Shown here: piece after piece, positions 56,405 through 64,000 of the stretch
Position numbering within the stretch: position 1 is the first letter of the stretch
Layout: the number at the start of each line of letters is the position of its first letter
Source of the DNA: Chrysopilus asiliformis
Lineage: Eukaryota > Arthropoda > Insecta > Diptera > Rhagionidae
Direction: 5' to 3'
DNA: 64,000 nucleotides
NCBI GenBank assembly: GCA_964034945.1
Contig: OZ035962.1
Location: 83,225,942-83,289,941 of the forward strand
Translations under genes and position numbers: made by a program
The notes under the pieces: generated by a model
What the model saw: only the letters and a program-made list of their open reading frames with translations
Database searches by the model: none
Told to the model about the DNA's origin: nothing

Positions 56405-57230
56405 CAGTAATCCCTCGAAGTGCGCGGTTTCGGACTGCGCGGTTTCGCAACTGCGCGGTTAAGTTTTTAATACCAAAATTTCGAACTGCACGGTAAAAAT
56501 TTCGCAGCTGCGCGGTTTTTTTTATAATTTTCGTATAAAAAACATATTCTGAACATATATTTTGGTGAATCCCCGACAAGAAGGAACCAGCTGGTAATTT
56601 GGTATCTTCGTACATATTTGGTAATTTCGTGCTTATATTAGTTCCACTAAATATAAACACTTATATTTAGTGGAAATTGGGACATTAGGTAAGACAATTG
56701 GTGGGAACGAATTTTAAGACTTAGAGTCAGAAGATATCATGGAAGTCCTTGCAAGCAATGAAGAATATATGACTGCTGACGATATTTTGACACAGTTCGG
56801 CGATAATTATAGCGATGAAAGTAAAGTTATAGAGATTATAAGAAAGAAAAACCTTACGCACGAAAAACTGACAAATTTTTTAATGCTTGGTAGTCAACTT
56901 TAATAAGAAGCTCTTAATATGGAGCGTGCCTTAAAATTTTGGTGAAATTTGACAGCCGCTTTAGCCCCATACGTAGAAATGTATAATGAAAAACAAAAAT
57001 CGGGTAATCAATCACTAATTTTTCAAAAAGTTTAGTAATACAAATCATATCTTTGTATTACTTTAAATATGTCGTTAAATAAAAACTTTTTCTATTTTTT
57101 TTTTTTGAAATTTTTCTAATATTTGGGACCTAACCCCAATATTTCATACAAAGTAGGGTTCACAGCGCGCGGTTTCGCAGTGCGCGCTCTTTTTGTGGAA
57201 CGTATCTACCGCGCAGTTCGACAGAAGTTT
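56405..57230 (+). mobile_element. pogo/Tigger remnant
   Basis: It starts CAGTAATCCCTCGAAGTGCG, preceded by TA, and has repeated TGCGCGGTTTCG motifs at both ends, as in Tigger-like elements. The right limit is uncertain (degenerate CCGCGCAGTTCGACAGAAGT near 57210). It holds a decayed transposase C terminus. Confidence 0.7.
56739..57035 (+). pseudogene. pogo/Tigger-type transposase, C-terminal relic
   Basis: One frame, broken by internal stops at 56901-56906 and near 56945, encodes MEVLASNEEYMTADDILTQF, then HEKLTNFLMLGSQL, then EALNMERALKF, and finally AALAPYVEMYNEKQKSGNQS to the natural stop. The acidic DIMEVLAS/ADDI region and the final P-Y-x-x-M/L-Y-x-E-K motif resemble the tail of Tigger/jerky-type transposases. 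The CENP-B-like DNA-binding domain and the DDE catalytic core are missing. Non-functional remnant inside an intron. Confidence 0.75.
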
Positions 57231-57825
57231 CCGGTAACTTGTCTCCGCGTGTAGCACAAACGAGCAACTTTTTGTATCGTGTATGGGTTTAAAGTTGCCG
57301 TGTGTAACATAGGCCTATGCTTCTGTATGCAATCAATCCGACCAACTTTGCCGCCATAAAAAGTAGAATCGAACTTAACTTTTGTCGGTCAGCTCGCCGA
57401 CAAAATTTCATGGTTAATTCAAAATGAAATGTTATGGGGAGGTTATAAGATCTAAATTTCTTCATTCGAGGGGAAATTAAAAAAAAGTACTAGGAAATAT
57501 AGTTCGTATGCTGTGTTGCTTACATTCACATTCCTAATTTGTATGATAAAATATGATAAAGTGACAAAAAATGTTTTATGTGGCTCACCGTCCCATTGTC
57601 AAAATCAAATGAAAAACAAATGACGTTTAGAACAACAAAGTGTGCGCAATTGTATTTGGAGGGCAATTGTATACACTGTCGCCGTAATCTGTCGCTGTAA
57701 TCTGTCGCCGTAAATGTTGTGTCGAGCCAATTGTATTCCGGTCTTTAAATTCTTTCTTCACTAAAAAATAATTTTATTCTTGATTTAAAACAAGAATTTT
57801 GTACCTCGTAAGAAACTCAAAATAT

Positions 57826-57898
57826 ATCATGTAAACAGCACATGATTTTCTCATACAAAATCTACGTTCCTGCGTAAATTATAGCCTGACGAATAAAA
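57826..57898. repeat. Short repeat F, copy 2
   Basis: Matches 1875-1965 (AACAGCACATGATTTTCTCA, TACAAAATCTACGTTC). It ends exactly where a mariner remnant begins. Confidence 0.55.
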
Positions 57899-58129
57899 TA
57901 CGAGGGCGAGCTGAAAAGTAATTGGCCTAGGGAAGAGATAGCGCCACCAGTATCAAAGCAACATTGCTTCCGTAAATGTTATCTGTCAAATGACTTCTGC
58001 CATATTTTCAGCCAGCTGCGTTATTTAGTAAAAACAATTTCAACAATAAAATATTCGACAGGTGATTTTAACCGTGGTCGTATGAGGATTTTTGAGGTTA
58101 CCACACCAGAAATCGACGAGTGAAGATGC

Positions 58130-58735
58130 GCGTGATTGCTCAGGATGTGGGCATTGTACATAAACAAGCAGAGAATATATTATGCCCTAAACACATGTGC
58201 AGATTTTCTGCATGCAGAGCTGCATGCATATCTGCAGCTAAGACACATGAGCAGATTTTTTTGACATTTAATCGCATCGGCTACTATCAACAATGGAAGA
58301 AGAATTGGCCAATTTTTATATTGGAAATGGATGGATCACCTTTGGAAATGGATGGATCACATCATGTTCCTGAAAGACGTAGATAACGTCAATACAAAGT
58401 ATTGAATATTTTCTACTGGACTTTTCTTTTCCTTTTCTTTCATTTTCCACTGTATACGAATTTAGTCCATAGTCTCTTTGCTAACAGTCGATTTTGCCAA
58501 ACACCAAAAAAGAATCCTCGGTTGACATCACTAATTCTGCGCAGAGAAAGTTGAATTTGAGATACCTTGCAGCTCTGCGCTGCATGCAGAATTTACATGT
58601 GTTCCACTTCATATAAACGAGTGTATTTAAATTCCGCTGCATGCAGAATTCTGCACATGTGTTTAGGGCATTACATGAATATTTAGAAATAAGGAAGCTC
58701 GCTGCTAGAAGGGCGCCGCGTTTGCTATACAAAAT
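58130..58735 (+). pseudogene. mariner transposase fragment, interrupted
   Basis: Only the DNA-binding part survives: the frame reads RVIAQDVGIVHKQAENIL up to the MITE at 58183, and resumes after the duplicated TTA with HEYLEIRKLAARRAPRLL. There are stops upstream near 58122, and no DDE/DDD core follows. It is a truncated mariner copy that was later hit by a second transposon. The continuous frame at 58120-58386 extends into the MITE and is not a real protein. Confidence 0.75.
58183..58670. mobile_element. PIF/Harbinger-like MITE in the mariner
   Basis: 488 bp with perfect inverted ends TGCCCTAAACACATGTGCAG and CTGCACATGTGTTTAGGGCA, continuing through CTGCATGCAG. TTA is duplicated on both sides. 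Excising it with one TTA restores the mariner reading frame. Inside, GGAAATGGATGGATCAC is tandemly doubled (58323-58360). Confidence 0.92.
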
Positions 58736-58740
58736 TTATC

Positions 58741-58985
58741 TATTACTTATCATGCCTAAGCTGTCAAGCAATTAATTTTATTTGAATAAACAATAGACTA
58801 AATAGATTTCAATTATATGCACATGAATAACGTTCCATAAAAGCGACCTAGTTATGAAATTACAATATTTATTTGAAATTCAATTACAGCTGCATTTCAT
58901 TGTTATTCCAATTAATTAATTAATGATACTGATATCAAATTTGTTTAGTAAATTGTTTTTATTATCCTCCATATGTTCTATCAAA
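58741..58985. other. Intronic AT-rich DNA
   Basis: Nothing recognised. Confidence 0.6.
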
Positions 58986-58989
58986 TAGG

Positions 58990-59545
58990 CGTATATTAGA
59001 TTTAGTATACCGTTTGTAATGCATTGAACCAATCATCGAACACGATAATGAACTACACCAGGATTGACAAAAGATTTTTTTGGGATGACGAAAGATTTTG
59101 ATTTCCGCTTATCCGTCCTTCTGTCAGTCTGTTCGTGTGTCTGTCTGCCTGTCTGTTCGTGAACACCATAACTTTCGAAAGGATTGAGTCAGAGACTTAA
59201 AATTTTATATAGTTGCGTTTCATGTAGATGGCAGGGCTAAGTTCTTGAACTGGCAAAATCGAACCCTTCCTTCCCCGTTCCCCCTTTCCCTTCTCTCTTC
59301 CCCACTCCCCCTTTTCCCTTCCCCCTTTCCCATCCCCCATACAAACGAAACAGTTTTTAACGATTTTCTCGAAAACGGTGAGTATGATATTACATAACTG
59401 TCCCACACATCAAAATCCAATTGGACCAATCCTTTCCTCCTCTCCCATACAAATGGATTTTTTTCATAAAAATGTTGTCTGCCCTCATATAGAGTATTTA
59501 ACGATTGAACCCTGGCTGTTGTAGCGTCCTTATGATTTTTAATCA
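58990..59545 (+). repeat. Repeat A, copy A10
   Basis: ATACCGTTTGTAATGCATTG, CACCAGGATTGACAAAAGAT, CTGTCTGCCTGTCTG, CACCATAACTTTCGAAAGGA, a C/T-rich tract (59262-59336), CGAAAACGGTGAGTATG, and the ATATAGAGTATTTAACGATT end. It sits in the gene's intron in the sense orientation. Confidence 0.85.
59262..59336. repeat. C/T-rich tract in repeat A
   Basis: Irregular CCCTTTCCCTTCTC-type units at the same place in the repeat as the (CCCTTCT)n array at 190-325. The REKGEGER-like frame on the opposite strand is an artefact. Confidence 0.85.
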
Positions 59546-60305
59546 CATTTTGATTTGAAAGATATTTTTCGAAAATACATAAAAATATTTTTAAATCATC
59601 ATGCTTTCACTATATATTCGTATTTTTCAAATACACGTTCATATTTTTACTAAAAGAAAAAAAAATTCTTGATTTCTTCATTTCACATTTCAACAACCAT
59701 CATTAAAACTTTTTTTTTTTTTTTTTTTTAAAAAACCCATATGAAAGAATCATGAAATCGATGGAAGAATAAACAAATGGAATTTTTCAGGATATTAGAT
59801 TAAAGTACCAAACATTCCAAAACGAAATCACAGTTATTTAGAGTGAATACCAGCAAAAATGATTTTTTCATCTGCCCAGATTATAATGGGTTTTTGGAAT
59901 GTGAATGAATTTTTCCTGTAGCAAAATTTCAATTTGCAAAAAGAAAAAAGTTTGGCATAGAATATTTTTCACATTAATGCATGCCAAAAAAATGCAATAT
60001 CTAACATTTATTCAGTCCAGCATCTGTGCTTGATGGTCCAGTGGTTTTTTATTAAGCCAGCAACTTTTTTAGCAGTAATTTGTTTAAAGTAAAAAATCCA
60101 AGGCGGCAAAAGTTTTGATAAGATACTTAATTGCAAATTGTTTTTCAAAGAAGAAAAGCGATTTCATTGAAAACGGTGTGTCGTATTAAAAAATGTCGTA
60201 CTGAAAAGCTTATATAAACTATGATTTCACTTTTTTTTTTATTTATGAAAATTTAATCAGGCTCAGTGGCGGGACAATTAATCCTCCTCCCCTCTCAAAC
60301 AACTT
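59546..60305. other. Intronic AT-rich DNA
   Basis: It contains a T run of about 21 at 59709-59729. Nothing else recognised. Confidence 0.6.
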
Positions 60306-60310
60306 TTAGA

Positions 60311-60893
60311 AACATAACAAAACCTATAATTGCCAATCTGGCAATCATTGGAGACCCGTATGGTGATATTCGTATCAAAATTCGAACAGTTATACCAAAA
60401 TTCCACTTTGAAGTCAAACTTTCCAATAAGATTTTTTAAAATTCATTCCAATCGGATTTTGATGTATGGGAGTTTTACATCCTAAATAACTTTTGTTCTT
60501 GCACTTTTTTGATAAGATGCACCGTTTTTGAGATATTCACAAAAAACGATTTCGTTCGTATGGGGGGTACCCCCCCCCTAATGGTCCATTTTTGCTCATT
60601 AACGAACTTAGCCTCGCATTTTACGAAAAACGGATCCACGCAAAATTTCAAGTCTCTAGCTCAATCCGTGCGCCAGCAATCCGCGCCACAGACAGACGGA
60701 CAGACGGACGGACAGACAGACGGACAGACGGACGGACAGACAGACGGACAGACGGACGGACATGCAAAATTCAACTTTTTTTATCATTCTAAACACACTG
60801 GTGTAATTCATTTTTTTGTGCGATGACGGGATCTTGGCGTTACAAACGGTAAGGCAAAGTTAATATACCCTTTGGTTTCACCATACGGGTATA
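60311..60893 (-). repeat. Repeat B, copy B4
   Basis: Complete reverse copy: ACATAACAAAACCTATAATT to TTTCACCATACGGGTATA. It has an enlarged CAGACGGACGGACAGA microsatellite (60697-60760), which creates DGQTDGQT-repeat frames that are not genes. Confidence 0.85.
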
Positions 60894-60904
60894 ATAATGT
60901 TATT

Positions 60905-61204
60905 TCCTTTGGCAAAATTACAAAAATGGATAATTTTGAAGCGATAACTTGTTTTGTTGGTCTTTATCTTTGTTATTTGTTGTTTTTTGGACTAAGGCTA
61001 TCAATTTTTCCTCGAATAACATTTCTCAAACCTCACTTTATGAACTGTCAACGCAGAACTGCTGCGGCAAAGTTAGAAGTTTGCAAACTTTTGCGTTGTA
61101 GCTGCGTTCACTTCGTTCACTGTGCTCACTTCAAATGATTTCCATGGAACAAACTTGTAAGTGACAGTTTCTGCGTTCACGTTGCGTTCATTGGGCTCCA
61201 GGCA
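60905..61204 (+). mobile_element. PIF/Harbinger-like MITE, left-truncated copy
   Basis: Matches the right three quarters of 22614-23026, from AAAATTACAAAAATGGATAA to TTGCGTTCATTGGGCTCCAG. The left inverted end is missing, and it abuts the end of repeat B4. The frame MDNFEAITCFVGLYLCYLLF (60926 on) runs further than in the other copy, to 61138, but is not a recognised protein. Confidence 0.85.
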
Positions 61205-61425
61205 TAAAACTCCAACCCGGGGTCGTGTGACATGTAGCTGCGCCACTGATTAGACTGCTTTTCCTTCGTCCTCATTCAACTGAAAAAGTTTTCTATAAAA
61301 TTCTTTTAAACGCTCAACTCGACATAATATACTTTTCAGAGCAACATTTTTAATAGCTTTGTCATACCTTTAAATCATTGGGGAATATCTTAATGAGATT
61401 GGAAACAAAAATACCTTGGGGCATG
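61205..61425. other. Intronic AT-rich DNA
   Basis: Nothing recognised. Confidence 0.6.
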
Positions 61426-61429
61426 CAGG

Positions 61430-61975
61430 TTGTGAAGACACTCAAAACCATTCCGCAAGTCCGTCCGTGTGTCTCTCTGTCCGTCTGTCTCTCTGTCTGT
61501 CTGTTCTTTTGTCTCTCCTTCTGTCTGTTTGTTCGTGAACATCATGACTTTCCAGAGGATTGAGCTAAAGACTTGAAATTTTGTATAGTTATACGTTTCT
61601 GGTAAATGGCTAGGCTAAGTTCTTGAACGGGCAAAGTCTTTCACCCCTCCCCCATACAAATGAAACAGTTTTTTTGCAATTTTCTGAAAACGTTGAGTCG
61701 TGTTAAAAATTGTGTGAAGGTAAAATGTGTTTAGAATATGAATTTACAGAACTCGTCCATACACCAAAATCCAGTTGCACCACACATTTCTTCCGCTTCC
61801 ATACAAATTGAAGACTTTCCTATCTTCTCGAGAACGGTGCATAGTATGGAAAAATTTATAAATACAGCAAAATCTAATCGAACCAATACAAATGGATTTC
61901 TTTTCATATTTTTTTTCTGCCCTCATATAGACTATGTGACGATTGCCCCCTAGCAATTATAGCTTTTCTTACTTT
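61430..61975 (+). repeat. Repeat A, copy A11
   Basis: CTGTCCGTCTGTCTCTCTGT tract, GAACATCATGACTTTCCAGA, GCTAGGCTAAGTTCTTGAAC, CCTCCCCCATACAAATGAAA, GAAAACGTTGAGTCG (donor-like phrase mutated), and the CATATAGACTATGTGACGAT, AGCAATTATAGCTTTTCTTA end. Confidence 0.8.
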
Positions 61976-62666
61976 TTAAGAATGAAAATAGTCCTTCGAA
62001 AATGGTTTTATCCCAATTTTCGTAGATATCAATATTTTTATACATGTTCAACTCTACTATAGATGCTGCTAAACGAATGTAGCATGAAAATCGATAAAAC
62101 TTGACCAGTCAAGACTGGGTTCAATATCGGACATAATTTGTGTACGTGAGGATGAATTTCATTCGATATGTCGTTTCATTCACCCCAAAGTAGAATGAAC
62201 TGGACGACGACGTTGGTGTCGAAAAAGGTGATTCTTTCGCCCGGATACACAGTAAATTAATTAGAAACTATTAGGATGGAACGTGATTCGATTACTTTTG
62301 TCTCCAAGGGAAAACTACTTGTATGGATCATTTAGAGTTGAAAGAATTCTATTAACACCCCGAAAAACTTTAACCTTCAATCAGTGACTGATCAGAATCA
62401 GATTTCAATTAAGCTTTTATTACATAAAGTTGAAAAGTTTTCATATTGTCTATACTAACCAGTAAACGTCACGGTAATCGGTTTCAAATCTTTTCCAAAC
62501 TTATATTGCCACGTTGACCGTTTATAATTTGATTGGATCCTAATTGGATTTACATTGTTTCGCATGAATGACATTTCATTAAAAATACAAAATATGAATT
62601 TTGATTGGATTTTCCATAGAAATTGAGTGAAATATTTTCTCTTAATTGTACTGTTTGCATTTTCAG
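61976..62666. other. End of the large intron
   Basis: Unique AT-rich sequence ending in the TTTGCATTTTCAG acceptor of exon c. No other feature is seen. Confidence 0.65.
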
Positions 62667-62774
62667 GAAAATCCCGGACTTGTAGTGCCTTGGATAATTG
62701 GCTTTATCACATTTATGGCGTTAGAAGCTGTCGCAATGGTGTATTCAAATGTCCTTAGAGATCATGTAAATAAG
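62667..62774 (+). CDS. Membrane protein gene, internal exon c
   Basis: 108-base exon, exactly 36 codons, bounded by TTTGCATTTTCAG and GTAAGTTT. It encodes ENPGLVVPWIIGFITFMALE, then AVAMVYSNVLRDHVNK. In the joined protein the ...GIYR of exon b is followed by ENPGLVVPW, a loop of the form R-E/G-N-x-x-L-V-x-P-W that is characteristic of the DUF4728-type proteins, then another transmembrane helix and a polar NVLRDHVNK end. In family members a Cys-Lys-rich loop and a last helix normally follow; no matching exon was found before 64000, so the gene continues outside the window. The preceding intron is 7,517 bases and packed with transposons. Confidence 0.9.
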
Positions 62775-64000
62775 GTAAGTTTATCTGGAAATAACAAAAA
62801 GAACAAAAAAAAACAATCATTACAATCGAAGGAAAAATCTCTCGAGTTGCTTTTAGATAAACGATAAGAATCCTTTAGTGAAATTGTATTGTTTCTCCAA
62901 AGTAAATCCATTTTAGTCCATTTGCTTCTAAACGTGTACCTAAGGAACGATAGCCAATCCCTTGAAATGCCATAAAAATCTCCTTTAACAATTACCCCTG
63001 CCGCACAATCTTCAAACTAAGCGAAAGAGGATTCCATTTTGTGAAACACAATGATGACAGTATCGGCCAAGAATCCTCTGACGTCGGCAATTGAAGGAGT
63101 ATAGTAGGTATAATAAAAACAGAATAATGTTAAACACGAATTTTATAAATAATTCATGAAGCCATTTTCGATACAAGTTTTCAGTTAGTGGACGAAAATC
63201 CTTTCGTAAGCTGAAACTGTGTCCGGATTTGGGTTGGGGCTAGGGTAGTAGTGTCCTATTTCGTTTTAGGACAGTTTTAACGTTGAAATAAATAAATAAA
63301 CAATTTGGTTCCGTTTTTTTTTTGTGAGTTCTTATACTATAAACTCCAATACAGAGTGACATGGATTCTTTACAACAAGTTTAAATGCATATAACAATAA
63401 AATTTTTGCATAATGAAGTTTTCATGGAAATCGAGAATTAACCAACCCACTAATTCTTTTAAAAAAAATCCAGGAGGGGTGGTTAAAAAACGGTGGACTT
63501 TTTAAACCACCGGAAGCTATTCATCTGCTTGTTCAAGGTTTCCTCGATATGAATCTCAATTAGCATAGGCACTAGAAAATAGGCAAATTTCTCGATTATC
63601 CATTGTTTGATCTTTATTATACGATAAAGTTGAAAGGGTTGAAAAAGTTTCGCTCATTTCGCTTAAAACCCGCAGATTTTCACTTAATCATGATGATAAA
63701 AATCAAAGAAAAAAGGAAAATTAAGGTAGCACTTTCTGTGACTTTGATTTTAATCTTTTAATGAAAAAGTGTTTTTTTTATAACTGATAGGAAATTTGTA
63801 TCAGTAGTAAAATATTTTAAAAATTTTATCTTTAAATTATATGGCTTTTACGGAAATAATTCAGGACTAAAATGGGATTAGCCACAATTAATATAATTTT
63901 TTTTATCATTTGAATATAATTTATTCGGCAAAATAATTCCATTAAGGTGATAATAGAGTTATCTTACCAGCATTGGTCATAAAAGTACATCACGAGTATA
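62775..64000. other. Intron after exon c, nothing recognised
   Basis: Starts with GTAAGTTT. No downstream coding exon of the gene, transposon end or RNA gene was recognised up to the window edge. Confidence 0.6.

Larger units (their letters stand above)
56185..57315. mobile_element. Nested PIF/Harbinger-like element
   Basis: The ends GGCCCCTCTTACACGGGGCA and TTGCCGTGTGTAACATAGGCC are imperfect inverted repeats that continue into ACTTTAA on both sides; TAT flanks each side. The TTACACACGGCAACTTT phrase links it to the MITE at 40497-40869. The middle is occupied by a pogo-like remnant. Confidence 0.6.
56115..57743. mobile_element. 1.6-kb composite element, TIR GRCCGGAATACAATTG
   Basis: The ends GGCCGGAATACAATTG and CAATTGTATTCCGGTC are inverted, and both are followed inside by ACAAAATTTACGGCGACA- or ACAACATTTACGGCGACA-like sequence. 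Flanks read GTTAA and TTTAA, perhaps a decayed 5-bp or TTAA duplication. Two further elements are nested inside. It lies in the gene's 7.5-kb intron. Superfamily uncertain. Confidence 0.7.
57901..58740 (+). mobile_element. mariner remnant, split by a Harbinger-like MITE
   Basis: The left end TA, CGAGGGCGAGCTGAAAAGTA, ATTGGCC is of mariner type. Inside, MRVIAQDVGI, KQAENIL and, after the MITE, HEYLEIRKLAARRAPRLL follow the second helix-turn-helix of mariner transposases (usual pattern V-x-x-I-A-x-x-V-G-I-S-x-x-T-V-x-x-I-L-H-E-x-L). The two halves join in frame across the MITE target site. The catalytic part and right end are absent. Confidence 0.8.

Noticed and set aside
58120..58386. 88-codon frame as an intact gene
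   Set aside because: It fuses a mariner fragment to the inside of a MITE; the true continuation of the mariner frame lies after 58670.
60509..60826. 105-codon frame with QTDG repeats
   Set aside because: It reads through the CAGACGGACGGA microsatellite of repeat B4. The other B copies have shorter tracts and broken frames.
1..64000. tRNA, rRNA, CRISPR or bacterial-type operons
   Set aside because: None could be recognised by eye. A covariance-model search would be needed to exclude small RNA genes.

Overview
The window looks like part of an AT-rich insect (at least arthropod) nuclear genome. The evidence is spliced coding exons with GT..AG introns, dense eukaryotic DNA transposons (PIF/Harbinger-like, Tc1/mariner, pogo, hAT, piggyBac-like, Helitron) and poly-A/T-rich intergenic DNA. 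Nothing resembles bacterial operons, CRISPR arrays or rRNA, and I could recognise no tRNA. The species is not identifiable from the sequence alone.

Only one host gene is well supported. It lies on the + strand at the right end, with three internal coding exons at 54414-54501, 55064-55149 and 62667-62774. The exon ends sit at consensus splice sites with matching phases (1, then 0), and they join into a continuous multi-pass membrane protein resembling the insect DUF4728/pasiflora-like tetraspan family. Its first exon was not found and its last exon(s) must lie beyond position 64000. Its second intron (7.5 kb) is filled with nested transposons.

The remaining ~54 kb is intergenic DNA, or possibly long upstream intron. 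It is built from an abundant dispersed repeat superfamily (here called A and B, about 14 copies or fragments), three smaller repeat families (C, D, G), and many non-autonomous DNA transposons inserted into those repeats. Because the host repeats exist in several copies, many insertion sites can be read directly, including target-site duplications: TTA/TAA for Harbinger-like, TA for mariner/pogo-like, 8 bp for hAT, TTAA for piggyBac-like and A|T for Helitron.

Layout: 1-4.5 kb, repeats A and C with a small TA-MITE and a 1.6-kb transposon carrying a decayed conserved ORF; 4.5-10 kb, mostly featureless with a fold-back element and a minisatellite; 10.1-12.3 kb, a 2.2-kb TTA-flanked element; 14.1-16.5 kb, a 2.4-kb fold-back element with near-identical arms, one carrying a nested MITE; 17-23.3 kb, three B repeats with MITEs and a deleted mariner; 26.4-26.8 kb, a Helitron carrying a hAT MITE; 30-33.4 kb, a piggyBac-like MITE, a hAT element and a 238-bp segment copied to a second site inside an 18-bp duplication; 37.6-47 kb, A repeats with pogo, Harbinger and Helitron insertions, one Harbinger element carrying a truncated MADF-domain ORF; 42.7-43.4 kb, a 240-bp palindrome and a 121-bp tandem duplication; 51.7-54 kb, a second deleted mariner, an inverted A pair and MITEs; 54.4-64 kb, the gene.

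I found no convincing new biological system. The strongest unusual signals are the duplicated segment at 33.1-33.4 kb, the MADF-bearing Harbinger element nested in a Helitron, and the decayed ORF at 2.9-3.2 kb.
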